Shown: positions 28,776 to 38,302, numbered from the stretch's first letter. The stretch: DNA of 64,000 bases from Bdellovibrio sp. NC01 (GCF_006874625.1 NZ_CP030034.1:1550001-1614000); one strand, 5' to 3'. Numbers and translations: made by a program. The notes: a model not told the origin generated them from the sequence alone.

Positions 28776-28884
28776 GTGCCTGCTTCTTTTTTACAACCAA
28801 CCCGCGTTATCAAAAGGTGTCTGGCACTTTTTTGGGCCCATCCCGCGTCATGACGCTGGTGGGTCGTAAAAAAGAAGCAGGCAC
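28776..28884. repeat. Inverted-repeat element between infC and a dehydrogenase gene
   Basis: The arm at 28776-28798 (GTGCCTGCTTCTTTTTTAC plus ACC) matches the reverse complement of 28862-28884 at 22 of 23 positions. The 63-bp middle contains AAAAGGTG-TCTGG-CACTTTTT, a second hairpin, and two CCCGCGTYAT units. It sits between convergent genes, directly after the infC terminator, and could act as a bidirectional terminator. It looks like an intergenic palindromic repeat of the REP/MITE kind, though no transposase is nearby. Confidence 0.7.
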
Positions 28885-28887
28885 TCT

Positions 28888-29844
28888 TTAGAGTGGGTCT
28901 TGGGCGGGTTGTCCGGAGAGGACTCTGCGGATGTTTTCTAGGGCGCGGTAGCCCATTTCATCGCGAGTTTCTTGAGTGGCGCTTCCCATGTGGGGGCACA
29001 TGAAGATGTTTTGGTATTTCAGTAAGTCTTGGTTGAAGTTGGGTTCTTGTTCGAAGACGTCGAGGCCTGCGGCGAAGAGATGTTTTGAATCTAAAGATCT
29101 CATCAATGCCTTTTCGTCGACTAAGCTTCCTCTTGCGACGTTCACAAGGACGGCGTCTTTGGGAAGAAGCGCGAAGGTTTCGTCATTCATGATGTGTTGA
29201 GTTTCTGCCGTGCCTGGCGCGTTTAACGAGAAAATTTGGCAGTGCGGGAGCATCTCTTTGAGGTCTGCGAAGTAGGTTGCGCCTTTTTCCTGATCTGGTG
29301 GCAGGCGTTTACGATTGCAGTACAAGATCTTCATGCCAAAAGCTCTGGCGCGATCGGCGACGGCTTGGCCGATGCGACCCATGCCGTAGATGCCCAAAGT
29401 TTTTCCGCTGACTTTGATCCCCAACATTTCTGATTGAGAAAAACTTTTGCCCCATCCATCTTCCATGATGTGTTGGTATTCACGTCCGCGGCGACATGCA
29501 TTTAGCAACAACAACATCGCAAGATCCGCCGTACATTCAGTTAAAACATCCGGAGTATTTGTTAAAACAATACCGCGAGCTTTTGCTGCGGGAAGATCTA
29601 AGTGATCAAAGCCCACACTTGAGGTCGCGATGATTTTTACTGAAGCGGGAAGTTTCGCAATAATATCTGCTGTCATCTTTTGACGAGGAGAAACCACGAT
29701 CGCTTTCGGGTTGAGTTTCGCACTTTCAGCGGCGATGGTCTCTGCAGTCCACTCGGAAGTTGCGACGTGGCTGTCGAATAATTCTTTGGAACGACGAATG
29801 ACATTTTCAGGAGCGGCGAAAGTTAAAAGAATCGTGTCTTTCAT
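28888..29844 (-). CDS. D-2-hydroxyacid dehydrogenase (glyoxylate/hydroxypyruvate reductase-like)
   Basis: This is an NAD(P)-dependent dehydrogenase acting on D-2-hydroxyacids or reducing glyoxylate/hydroxypyruvate. The 318-residue protein shows the Rossmann motif GIYGMGRIGQAVADRA (about 153-168), the catalytic Arg in NVARGSLVDE, a Glu in DVFEQEPNF and the catalytic His in CPHMGSATQ. The CNRKR just after the Rossmann motif suggests NADP preference. It is convergent with infC across the inverted-repeat element and transcribed alone. The exact substrate cannot be read from sequence. Confidence 0.9.
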   Translation of the reverse strand: MKDTILLTFAAPENVIRRSKELFDSHVATSEWTAETIAAESAKLNPKAIVVSPRQKMTADIIAKLPASVKIIATSSVGFDHLDLPAAKARGIVLTNTPDVLTECTADLAMLLLLNACRRGREYQHIMEDGWGKSFSQSEMLGIKVSGKTLGIYGMGRIGQAVADRARAFGMKILYCNRKRLPPDQEKGATYFADLKEMLPHCQIFSLNAPGTAETQHIMNDETFALLPKDAVLVNVARGSLVDEKALMRSLDSKHLFAAGLDVFEQEPNFNQDLLKYQNIFMCPHMGSATQETRDEMGYRALENIRRVLSGQPAQDPL

Positions 29845-30101
29845 AGAAAACCTCAGAAGCTCGGCTACAGTCTGATACGAAGGTAGCGGAAAAATTCACA
29901 GAAGAAAATTATGTCTTTATTTTGATCCTGAGTGCGCGTGGTCGCAAGAAAATACTCTTTAAAGCTGTGCCGATGTGTGAGAAGATAAGGTCATCAAAGT
30001 TGCAGTTCTGCGACTTAAGCTAAAAAAGATTTTGGGATATACAAGTCTCCCTCTGTTCTTCACAGCAACGACTTACAAATAAATTTGAATAAGGATTTGC
30101 T

Positions 30102-30431
30102 ATGACTACAACAACGGCATGGATCTTATTGGTTATTGCGGGAATTTTGGAATTTGTATGGGCGACAGGCCTTAAATATTCAGAGGGCTTTACGAAGCTT
30201 GGCCCTTCGATCTTTACGCTTATCACGATGGGGATTAGTTTTTATCTTCTGTCGAATGCTATGAAGGTTTTGCCAGTCGGAGTTTCCTACACAGTGTGGA
30301 CGGGGATTGGCGCTGTGGGGGCGGTGATCATTGGCTACATCGTGTTCAAAGAGCCGATGTCACTGATGAAGATGGTTTTCCTGGCGATGATTATCGGCGG
30401 AATTCTTGGATTGAAATTCGTAGAGTCATAA
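30102..30431 (+). CDS. SMR-family guanidinium exporter (Gdx/SugE type)
   Basis: This is a small multidrug-resistance-family inner-membrane transporter with four helices in 109 residues. The N-terminal helix carries the conserved Glu in GILEFVWATGLKYSEGFTKL, the signature of the Gdx/SugE subgroup that exports guanidinium in exchange for protons. VLPVGVSYTVWTGIGAVGAV is the other typical SMR segment. An AAGGA site precedes the ATG. I looked in the 257-bp upstream spacer for a guanidine (ykkC-type) riboswitch and saw none. The gene is solitary; SMR transporters of this subtype often act as antiparallel dimers. Confidence 0.92.
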   Translation: MTTTTAWILLVIAGILEFVWATGLKYSEGFTKLGPSIFTLITMGISFYLLSNAMKVLPVGVSYTVWTGIGAVGAVIIGYIVFKEPMSLMKMVFLAMIIGGILGLKFVES

Positions 30432-30523
30432 ACTCCATCGATTTTTTGGATAGATGAAGTCGAATGATGAGAGTTCGATAAAAATTATTTTCGATCGAAC
30501 GGCATTGGACCGAACGACAAAAA

Positions 30524-30919
30524 TTACTGACAAAAATCTTTCGTAAACTTTTGCAGATCCGGTGAAGCTGACTTCACTGGATCAAGCCCTTTGTTACCTT
30601 CAAGAGTGTAAACAAAGTCATTCACGTAAGTATTGTAGCGGGATTCGTAGATGAGGCCATCACAAATCCCCCATAAGCCATCGTCTTTGCCGAAGTAAGT
30701 TTTTTTATGGCGGGCAACGATCTTAGCTTCTCCATTGGGAGTTGAACACGTGTACTCACAAGTCCAATCACGCTTGCCGCCCCACCAATGGTTTTCGACA
30801 CCGTTTGGCTCGGTATATTTTTTAGAGTAAGGATCGGCCTTGCAATAACATTGGGAAGCCTGGGCACTTAGACCTAGAAACAAAGCAAACACTGTGACAA
30901 AAAGCGACAGAAGACGCAT
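30524..30919 (-). CDS. Secreted Cys-containing hypothetical protein, 131 aa
   Basis: This exported protein has a signal peptide ending near SAQAS. Its mature part of about 110 residues has six cysteines (CYCK, CEYTC, ICDG and the penultimate Cys), suggesting disulphides in the periplasm or outside. It is rich in Tyr, Trp, Lys and Asp. I do not recognise the family. It stands alone between the Gdx exporter and the esterase. Confidence 0.7.
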   Translation of the reverse strand: MRLLSLFVTVFALFLGLSAQASQCYCKADPYSKKYTEPNGVENHWWGGKRDWTCEYTCSTPNGEAKIVARHKKTYFGKDDGLWGICDGLIYESRYNTYVNDFVYTLEGNKGLDPVKSASPDLQKFTKDFCQ

Positions 30920-31012
30920 AAAAGCCTCTCGTATAAACGAATAAAACTGACTTAATAAGCTTTAAAATCTCAGGCTTTTTACAAGAGCAATAGCTAAGCC
31001 AACGGGCAGGAC

Positions 31013-32059
31013 TCAGCGGCGAAAACAGTTGCTAAGCCACTTCCAAACTTCAGGACGGCGCTCCCCAATATCGAAGTGATTGCCATCGAATTCTACGTAA
31101 TCATGGACAATGTTTTCCTTCTTAAAGAAGGCAGAAATTTGGCGTGAACCATATTGCAAGTTGAACTGATCCTTCGTTCCAACATCCAAATAAATTGCAT
31201 GCAATTTTTTAAGCGCAGGCAAACGCTTCGGCAAAAAGTGCAACGGATCTTTTTCTAAAAACAGTTTCCAGGTCTCGGTGATTTTTTCGCCATTTTTATT
31301 CAGCGGATATTGGAAATCACCGTGTTCCCCAGACGGAGCATAACAAGCTGACATACCAAAAGCGTTCAGCAAAGTATGCCAGTTGCGAATCTTTGTAAGT
31401 TTACCATTGCGAAGTTCTTCTAAAGCGCGCAGACCCGATTGATATTTTTCCCACACAGGCATGGCTTCATACAGATCTTTCAAGAGCGACGCTTCAAAGA
31501 ATGAATCGGGCGCAATCGCCGCACACACGCCAAAAATATGCGGATGTTTTGATGCTAAGTGAAGCGCGCCATAACCACCACTCGAGCCACCCATCACACA
31601 CCATTCGTTTGCAAGTTTAGAAACAGGGTAGTGCTTCTGCAAAGCCGGAACGATCTCTTCAACGACATAATCTTCGTAATTGCCGACGGCCGCTGAATTA
31701 ATAAATTGCGAACCACCCCACGTCGTCATCGCATCAACGAAGACATACAATGCTTCAGGAGCTTCGCCGCGAGCTAAGGCCTGATCCAAAATCTGCACTG
31801 TGTTTTGCTCGTTAAATTTACCGTTGAAGTAATAGGGTGAATTACCGGTGAAGCCGCCTAAAACCAAAACCACAGGCCACGGCCCCTCGCCGTGAGGAAC
31901 CAAAAGAGGATTGAAGCGCACCGCTGGATCTTTCAGCGGATTATTCTTCAAACACTGACTTTCAATTTTCAGTGTTTCAACTTTAAAGTTCTTCGTTTCG
32001 AAAGCGTGTAAATTTGGGAGCGTTTCTGTTTTGTGCATTAGAACAATATGACATTCCAT
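31013..32059 (-). CDS. Alpha/beta-hydrolase, esterase D-like
   Basis: This is a serine esterase of the alpha/beta-hydrolase fold, resembling the putative esterase (esterase D/antigen 85) family. The 348-residue protein shows strand-1 WPVVLVLGGFTGN, the nucleophile elbow GGSSGGYG at about residue 173, an acidic residue in YLDVGTKDQFNL and a C-terminal His in FDGNHFDIGER. There is no signal peptide, so it is likely cytoplasmic. The start at 32059 lacks a good ribosome site; ATG 32038 is an alternative. The natural substrate is unknown. Confidence 0.8.
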   Translation of the reverse strand: MECHIVLMHKTETLPNLHAFETKNFKVETLKIESQCLKNNPLKDPAVRFNPLLVPHGEGPWPVVLVLGGFTGNSPYYFNGKFNEQNTVQILDQALARGEAPEALYVFVDAMTTWGGSQFINSAAVGNYEDYVVEEIVPALQKHYPVSKLANEWCVMGGSSGGYGALHLASKHPHIFGVCAAIAPDSFFEASLLKDLYEAMPVWEKYQSGLRALEELRNGKLTKIRNWHTLLNAFGMSACYAPSGEHGDFQYPLNKNGEKITETWKLFLEKDPLHFLPKRLPALKKLHAIYLDVGTKDQFNLQYGSRQISAFFKKENIVHDYVEFDGNHFDIGERRPEVWKWLSNCFRR

Positions 32060-32184
32060 CAGATTAAGATCAACGTCTGGGGAGAGGGAAATAGAGTCTT
32101 AAAATCATGTTAATCGGACGTCTCATTGAAAGAATTCACTACCAAAAGCGTCAATGTTTCCGCAATTAAACCGATAAGTTAGTC

Positions 32185-35100
32185 ATGAATCTTCTTGCAC
32201 GTCTCTTGTTCATAATGACTCTGTTCGGATCGCTGTTAGCCGCAGCAGCTCCGCAAAGTTTGACTTATCAAGGCCGTATTCTAAAAAGTGACGGCAGTCC
32301 TCTTGAAAGCAACAGCGTTTCATTTCAATTTCAAATTTTAGATCCCGCAGGTTTGTGCACGATTTATCGCGAGCAAGTGAACGGCATCGACATGAGCAAC
32401 TCAAAAGGCGTGTTTGATGTGCCAATCGGCAGCGGCTCAGTGTCGTGGCCAACATCAGGTACGTTCTACATCTTAAGCGCCTTCAATAATGCGACACCTC
32501 TTTCGTGCGAGGGAGGAACTTCAACATACACGCCACTGGCAACAGATGGACGTGTGTTGCGTGTGCAATTTCACGACGGTTCAGGTTGGAAATTAATTAC
32601 TCCGGATTCAATCATTCGCTCGGTTCCATTTTCGGGCTTTGCAGGATCTGCGGCGAAGCTTGGGAATAACGTTGCCTCTGATTTCGTTTTGAAGACTTCC
32701 TTAACCGCATGCTCTGCGGGCGAGTTCGTTACTTTTGATGGAACGAACTTCGCGTGTTCGCCAGTCAGTGGTGCAAGTGGTGGGACTGTCACGAATGTGA
32801 CTTCAGCAAATTCCTATATTACGATTGCAAATGGATCTTCAACTCCAGCGATTACTTTGAATGTTGGTACGACGGCAAATACTGTGGCTGCGGGGAATGA
32901 CTCGCGCATCGTCGGCGCTTTGCAATCAGGTTCTGCCGCTGGTGGAGATCTTTCGGGGACTTTGCCTAATCCAACTGTCGCAAAGATTCAAGGCACTAGC
33001 GTCAGTGCGGTCGCGCCAACGACAGCAGGTCAGACCTTGCGTTATAGTGGGTCACAATGGGTAGCTGATGTTTTAGCAATTGGTGATATCACTGGATTGT
33101 CTGCGAATTTATCAGCGAAACTAGCAACCTCGTCTTTTAACACGATGGTTGCGAGTGCGAACTGTACCCAAAGTCAAACGTTGTATTGGAATTCCGTTTC
33201 TGGAAACTTCTTATGTCAGGCTATCAACGTCGGTCTTGCGGGAGATGTCACAGGTTCTATTGGTGCTGCGAAAGTCGTAGCTTTGCAGAACCAACCAGTG
33301 GACACGACAGTTCCGACAGCGAATCAGGTTTTGCAGTGGAATGGTTCGAAATGGGTGCCGACGACTTTGCCTGCAGGCAATGCGGGAACGGTGACTTCTG
33401 TGACGGGATCAGCGCCGATTACGGTGACAAATACCACGACGACGCCAGCGATTTCGATCGCACAGGCGACTACGTCAACCAACGGTTATCTTTCTTCTGC
33501 GGATTGGAACACGTTTAATAACAAACAAGCTGCTGGAAATTATTTAACTAACAACGGTGGAACACCTTCGATCCAAACGGGAGTTGATGCGAGCAAGCCT
33601 GCTTCTCCGACAGCGGGTGCGATTTATTTCGCAACGGATACCAAAATTATTTATCAGTACAATTCGGGCGCCTGGGTTGCGATTGCTTCTGCGACGGGAT
33701 CTGGTGGCACGATCACAGGTGTGACTGCGGGCACAGGATTATCTGGTGGCGGCACAACGGGTGCCGTGACATTGAATCTTGCAAATACGGCAGTGACAGC
33801 TGGCTCTTATACTCATCCTGCGATTACGATCGATGCGCAAGGCCGTATCACTTCGGCCGCTAATGGAACTGTTAATCTTTCAACGGACACAACAGGCACG
33901 TTGCCAGTGAATAAGGGCGGCACAGGGCAAACGTCATTTACTGACGGTCAACTTTTGATTGGCAATTCGTCTGGCAATACATTGTCGAAAGCAAACCTTA
34001 CGGCCGGCACAGGCATCAGTATTACCAATGGCAACGGTTCTATATCTATTGCCACCACAGGGGCTGCACCAACAGGTTCAGCGAGTGGTGATTTGTCAGG
34101 CTCTTATCCGGGACCGACGGTCGCAAAAATTCAAGGTGTGGCTGTGTCTGCAACATCGCCGTCGTCGGGCGGACAAGTCCTTCGCTATGACGGTACAAGT
34201 TCTTACGTGCCAAAATTCTTAAGCTTGGGTGATATTCGTTCGAGTATCACACAAGCTTCAGCTGCATTTCCCGCAACAAGTTGTACGGCGGCACAAACAC
34301 TAACGTGGGTTTCAATCACTGATACGCTTTCATGTACAAGTATCACGGGTCTTGATACGGCCTCAATCACGTCTGGCACCTTGGCAGCCGCACGTATGCC
34401 AGCGTTAACAGGTGATGTGACAACATCCGCTGGATCAACAGCAACGACGATCGCAAACGGCGCAGTTACTGCGGCGAAATTGGATTCAGCAATCGGTGTG
34501 TGGTCGGTTTCTGGTAGCAATGTATATCGTCCCATTACAAATGGCAGTGTGTGGGTGGGTAGTAGTGCAGCTCTCACAAATATTTATAATCCATATACGG
34601 GTCTTTATAATTTCACGCCACGCTTATCGACGTCAGGTGTGAGTTCTGATGCAGCATCAACTGCAAGTGTTTCCTACCAAAGCAATATCGCTGGCGCGAA
34701 TTTGATTTTGGCTCACGCGCGCGGAGATGTTTCAAACGCGCAAACTTCTTTAGCATCGGGTGATGAGTTAGGAACCGTGTATTTCCAAGGAAGCGACGGC
34801 ACAAACTTTTTGCCGGGCGCCCGCATTCGCGCTTTGGTTGAAAGCGCTCCATCAACAGGAGATTTACCGACCTATATGAGTTTCTTCACTCGTGGCTCAG
34901 GTGCTGGCAATATCGCAGAACGAATGCGCATCTCGGCAGCGGGAAATGTCGGTATTAATACGACTGCACCGAACAGTTTGTTGCACGTAAACGGTGGAGC
35001 CAACTTCCAAGCTACTGGTGCTGCAAGCAATGGTGGAGTCATCATTCAATCAAATGGTACGACCCCTTATCAAGGCGGTCTGTATCTAACGAACAACTCT

Positions 35101-36192
35101 AACTTTGCGTCAGGGACCGCTGGAGCTTACGCGTATAAAATATCAGCCGCTTACACGGGCTCGACGCAGGCGCAAGCGATTATGCAGTTGGGACTTGTTG
35201 ATGCAGCGGCACCGAATACTTTCTTGAGTAACGAGCTGACAATTCAAAATGGGAAAATCGGGATTAATAACACGGCTCCGTTGTGGCCGGTCTCGATCAA
35301 CATGAATAATACCTCGGCGGGTGCAACCGGTTTAGCAATACAAGCTTATGAAAACGGCACAGGCGGAGTCGGAAATGCAGTGCGCTTATTCACAGCACGC
35401 GGTACTGCAAGCGTTTCAACGGCGGTTCAGAACGGTGATAACATAGGAATGTTCAATGCCAGCGGTTATTGGACGGGAAAAGCCAATAACTTTTTTGAAA
35501 ACAATGATTCTCGCGCGGGTATGGCGATTGCTGCGACAGAAAACTGGAGTAGTGCAACCAACAACGGTACGGCGATTTTCTTTTCTACAACCGCCAACGG
35601 AACGAATGCGACTACTGAGCGCATGCGCATCGATCAAAATGGTAAAATCGGTATCGGCACGTCGGCACCAGGATCGCAGTTGACTGTGAATGGAACAATT
35701 GAAAGCACAACCGGAGGCGTGAAGTTTCCAGATGGAACGACGCAAACCACAGCAGCCTTTACTCCGCTTGCATTTTTAGCGCACAGTTCGTCGCAAAGTA
35801 TTCCTTCTAACTTCACGACGGTCGTGGTGAACCCAACTGTTTCGTACAATCGTGGAAATGCGTATAACGCCGCCACTGGATATTTCACGATTCCTGCTTC
35901 GGCTGCCGGAATGTACGTGTGTATGTGTCAGGCGGACTTCGAAGCAAATGGTGCAACGGCAGCTGCGCCGTTTGACATCTTCACGGGCTTTACGGGTACT
36001 GCACAAGGTGACTTGCCTGACATTGGAAATAGAATTGGTTGCAATCAAAACGTCTGTACCGTTTCAACGACGACGACATTCTATACGACGGGTGGAACGG
36101 TGGGCTGTACTGTCTATCAAAATTCAGGAGCTGCAAAAGTAGTGTCGGGCAGCCGTCGCACGCAGTTTAACTGCGCTCGCGTTAGCAATTAA
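32185..36192 (+). CDS. Giant tail-fibre-like surface protein with C1q/TNF-like tip (candidate mosaic trimeric adhesin)
   Basis: This is a 1335-residue exported protein with a signal peptide ending near LAAAAP. An N-terminal domain (QSLTYQGRILKSDGSPL, about 25-165) precedes a long repetitive shaft. The shaft has at least three modules built on GDLSG/GDVTG...VAKIQG...GQxLRYxG (about 252-292, 352-392, 633-676), the phage-like SADWNTFNNKQ and LPVNKGGTGQTSF. Two MRI...GNVGINTTAP / GKIGIGTSAP blocks follow near 914 and 1147. The last 140 residues (FLAHSSSQSIPS...YNRGNAYNAATGYFTIPA..GMYVC) read like a C1q/TNF head with extra cysteines. Bdellovibrio encodes mosaic trimeric adhesins with such a layout, so prey binding is a reasonable inference. 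Confidence 0.85.
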   Translation: MNLLARLLFIMTLFGSLLAAAAPQSLTYQGRILKSDGSPLESNSVSFQFQILDPAGLCTIYREQVNGIDMSNSKGVFDVPIGSGSVSWPTSGTFYILSAFNNATPLSCEGGTSTYTPLATDGRVLRVQFHDGSGWKLITPDSIIRSVPFSGFAGSAAKLGNNVASDFVLKTSLTACSAGEFVTFDGTNFACSPVSGASGGTVTNVTSANSYITIANGSSTPAITLNVGTTANTVAAGNDSRIVGALQSGSAAGGDLSGTLPNPTVAKIQGTSVSAVAPTTAGQTLRYSGSQWVADVLAIGDITGLSANLSAKLATSSFNTMVASANCTQSQTLYWNSVSGNFLCQAINVGLAGDVTGSIGAAKVVALQNQPVDTTVPTANQVLQWNGSKWVPTTLPAGNAGTVTSVTGSAPITVTNTTTTPAISIAQATTSTNGYLSSADWNTFNNKQAAGNYLTNNGGTPSIQTGVDASKPASPTAGAIYFATDTKIIYQYNSGAWVAIASATGSGGTITGVTAGTGLSGGGTTGAVTLNLANTAVTAGSYTHPAITIDAQGRITSAANGTVNLSTDTTGTLPVNKGGTGQTSFTDGQLLIGNSSGNTLSKANLTAGTGISITNGNGSISIATTGAAPTGSASGDLSGSYPGPTVAKIQGVAVSATSPSSGGQVLRYDGTSSYVPKFLSLGDIRSSITQASAAFPATSCTAAQTLTWVSITDTLSCTSITGLDTASITSGTLAAARMPALTGDVTTSAGSTATTIANGAVTAAKLDSAIGVWSVSGSNVYRPITNGSVWVGSSAALTNIYNPYTGLYNFTPRLSTSGVSSDAASTASVSYQSNIAGANLILAHARGDVSNAQTSLASGDELGTVYFQGSDGTNFLPGARIRALVESAPSTGDLPTYMSFFTRGSGAGNIAERMRISAAGNVGINTTAPNSLLHVNGGANFQATGAASNGGVIIQSNGTTPYQGGLYLTNNSNFASGTAGAYAYKISAAYTGSTQAQAIMQLGLVDAAAPNTFLSNELTIQNGKIGINNTAPLWPVSINMNNTSAGATGLAIQAYENGTGGVGNAVRLFTARGTASVSTAVQNGDNIGMFNASGYWTGKANNFFENNDSRAGMAIAATENWSSATNNGTAIFFSTTANGTNATTERMRIDQNGKIGIGTSAPGSQLTVNGTIESTTGGVKFPDGTTQTTAAFTPLAFLAHSSSQSIPSNFTTVVVNPTVSYNRGNAYNAATGYFTIPASAAGMYVCMCQADFEANGATAAAPFDIFTGFTGTAQGDLPDIGNRIGCNQNVCTVSTTTTFYTTGGTVGCTVYQNSGAAKVVSGSRRTQFNCARVSN

Positions 36193-36377
36193 TGTTTCAA
36201 TACGCTCATATATCGTTCCAAAGTCTAGTGCAGATGTTCCTGAAAATGGGTATGGCTTCCACACCTTTTTAACAGTCTCAAAATGAAATATTCACTATGG
36301 AATAGAAGTGTTAAGTCTGACGGTTTCCTCTATTCCTTCCTTACAAAAAAGCCGAAAATAATAGGACAGAGGTTCTA

Positions 36378-36860
36378 ATGAATCGTTTCCTACGTTCCAC
36401 CATTGTGATTGCAGCGACCTGCGCTTGGACGAATGCTCAAGCCGCAGCGTTAGGGGAAAACATCTCTTCCAATTCTTCACTGCAAGCAAAAGTCTCCGCG
36501 CAATCAACATCCAACATGAAGACGTCCTCAAAAACTTCTTCGTTAGGTGCGTCGTACACGGTTCGCGAAATCACTGAAGACGTGCGGGTGATCAAAGAAT
36601 ACGTAAACTCTTCTGGCGTTGTTTTCGCTGTTTCTTGGAGCGGGACGGGGTTGCCGGATTTAGCCGCGACCTTCGGCAGTTATTATGCGGCTTACAAAGA
36701 AAAGGTTGCTGCTAAAACGCCAAACCGCAATCGTCGTATTGCAACAGTTGAAACAGCAGATCTTGTATTTAGCAACATGACTGTCGGCGCTTCTATGAAG
36801 GGCATGGCCTATATCTCGAAACTTCTTCCAGCGGGTCTTGCACCAGAGGATCTTCAATGA
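36378..36860 (+). CDS. DUF2844 family exported protein
   Basis: This is a 160-residue exported protein (signal peptide ending near AQAAAL) that matches the DUF2844 layout: LGASYTVREIT, then VIKEYVNSSGVVFAVSWSG and LLGxY-like FGSYYAAYKEK. The function of this family is unknown, but its members are usually encoded just before a DUF3443 protein, as here, with a 4-bp overlap (ATGA). The Ser/Thr-rich stretch at about 33-57 is low complexity. The 185-bp spacer before it shows no clear promoter. The pair probably acts in the envelope. Confidence 0.8.
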   Translation: MNRFLRSTIVIAATCAWTNAQAAALGENISSNSSLQAKVSAQSTSNMKTSSKTSSLGASYTVREITEDVRVIKEYVNSSGVVFAVSWSGTGLPDLAATFGSYYAAYKEKVAAKTPNRNRRIATVETADLVFSNMTVGASMKGMAYISKLLPAGLAPEDLQ

Positions 36861-38113
36861 GAATTATCTTTTTACTGACTTCTTTGATTTTTGCTCTGAC
36901 GGCCTGTAGTGGTGGTGCTGGTGGTGGCGGTACTCAAAGTAACGTCGATGCTTTACCAAATGGCGCAGCGGTTTACGCTCCAACCATGAACGGGGTAAAC
37001 GTGATCTCTGTCGATGTGTCTTGTGGCTATATGAACATGCCGTGCGTATCCGCGACTGTTTGTGAACCTGGGACGACACACTGTATCGTTGTCGATAAGT
37101 TATTGTTAGACACAGGCAGTAGTGGCCTGCGTGTCTTCGCTTCGAAGGTAAGCACACTGAATTTGACGAGTGTGATGAATGTCGGTGCTACGAAGCAATT
37201 GGCGAAAGTTACAAACTTCGCTGATGGCACCTGTCATTGGGGGCCCGTGAAGCTTGCAGACATTCAAATGGGTGGCGAGACGGCTTCAAATATTCCGATT
37301 CAATTGATCCAAGCCAATTACGCAACAGTTCCTTCAAGTTGTGCAGAAGCTGAGAGTGATCCGGTTGCAGCTCAGTATAATGGTATTCTTGGTGTGGGCG
37401 TTCGTGATCGTGACTGCGGAACTGATTGTGTCGCTTCTTCGAACAATAGTCTTTATTACGCATGTAACGCTGCTACTCAAGGAAGTGCATGCACAGGTTC
37501 TGTGGCTCCTTTGGCAAGTCAGGTTCGTAATCCCGTAGCGGGACTCGATACTCTGGGCGGTATTGATGACAGCAATGGGTCTGCTTTGATTCTTCCGGCA
37601 ATTCCAGTGACGGGTGCTGTGTCTGCAAGTGGCTATTTAGTGTTCGGCATCAACACGCGCGCGAATAATCAGCCTTCAAATTCGTCGACCATGTTCATCA
37701 CGGATAGCAACGGTTATATGAAAACGACCTATAACGGTTCAAGTTATACAGCGTTCATCGACAGTGGATCGAACGGGTTGTACTTCCCGCCGACAAGTTC
37801 GTCATTGCCGATCTGTTCAGGCACGGTGTTCTATTGTCCTGACGAGACGGTGCAGACTTCAGCGACAATGAAACCTTACTCGGGTTCAACTCCGTCAGTG
37901 TCTGTGCCGTTCAATGTGGTGAATACTTATGCTGCCTATTATAGCGACAATTACGCTTCTAACACGGGCGGCTATTTACGCATGAGTGGCACCTATGTGT
38001 TTGACTGGGGACTGCCGTTCTTCTTTGGTCGCACCGTCTATACGGGAATCTATGGGAAGAGCTCGACTGTGAACGGGACTTCGAACGCGACTCAGGCTTT
38101 CTACGCCTTCTAA
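36857..38113 (+). CDS. DUF3443 lipoprotein with pepsin-like double Asp motifs
   Basis: This is a 418-residue lipoprotein (lipobox ALTAC, Cys 17). It has two D-S/T-G motifs, LLDTGSSGLRVF at about residue 85 and FIDSGSNGLYFP at about 301. The spacing of about 216 residues is like the two catalytic lobes of pepsin-family aspartic proteases. Pairs of cysteines lie between them (GYMNMPC, CNAATQGSAC, CSGTVFYC), suggesting disulphides. It overlaps the DUF2844 gene by 4 bp and is probably co-expressed. Protease activity is my inference from the motifs. A non-catalytic pepsin-like fold is possible. Confidence 0.8.
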   Translation: MRIIFLLTSLIFALTACSGGAGGGGTQSNVDALPNGAAVYAPTMNGVNVISVDVSCGYMNMPCVSATVCEPGTTHCIVVDKLLLDTGSSGLRVFASKVSTLNLTSVMNVGATKQLAKVTNFADGTCHWGPVKLADIQMGGETASNIPIQLIQANYATVPSSCAEAESDPVAAQYNGILGVGVRDRDCGTDCVASSNNSLYYACNAATQGSACTGSVAPLASQVRNPVAGLDTLGGIDDSNGSALILPAIPVTGAVSASGYLVFGINTRANNQPSNSSTMFITDSNGYMKTTYNGSSYTAFIDSGSNGLYFPPTSSSLPICSGTVFYCPDETVQTSATMKPYSGSTPSVSVPFNVVNTYAAYYSDNYASNTGGYLRMSGTYVFDWGLPFFFGRTVYTGIYGKSSTVNGTSNATQAFYAF

Positions 38114-38148
38114 GTATCTATAATCACATCACTTTTTGTATCGGATGA

Positions 38149-38177
38149 GGGTTTGGCCAAAGAATGTGGCTAAGCCC
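38149..38177 (+). promoter_or_regulatory. Stem-loop in the rpmI leader (candidate L20 autoregulatory site)
   Basis: GGGTTTGGCC (38149-38158) pairs with GGCTAAGCCC (38168-38177) over 10 bp including two G-U pairs. It lies about 125 bp upstream of rpmI in a 189-bp spacer and lacks a following T-run. In other bacteria rpmI-rplT leaders bind L20 for autoregulation. Whether this structure mimics the L20 rRNA site cannot be judged by eye. Confidence 0.3.
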
Positions 38178-38302
38178 TTAAAAAGCTTGATTTTCCCGGT
38201 ACTTCGACCTAAAACGATGAGTCCATAATTATAACTGGCTAGGGCATAACTAAGAGCTGTCCCCCTCGGGATAGACGCCTTATCGGGTAGAAGGTAAGTA
38301 TT

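Noticed and set aside
29845-30101. Possible guanidine riboswitch before the Gdx/SugE gene
   Set aside because: I could not find the paired ACGR-loop hairpins or the ykkC core in the spacer.
32185-36192. Prophage remnant, because of phage-tail-like repeats
   Set aside because: No other phage genes are nearby; the signal peptide and single-gene context fit a surface fibre.
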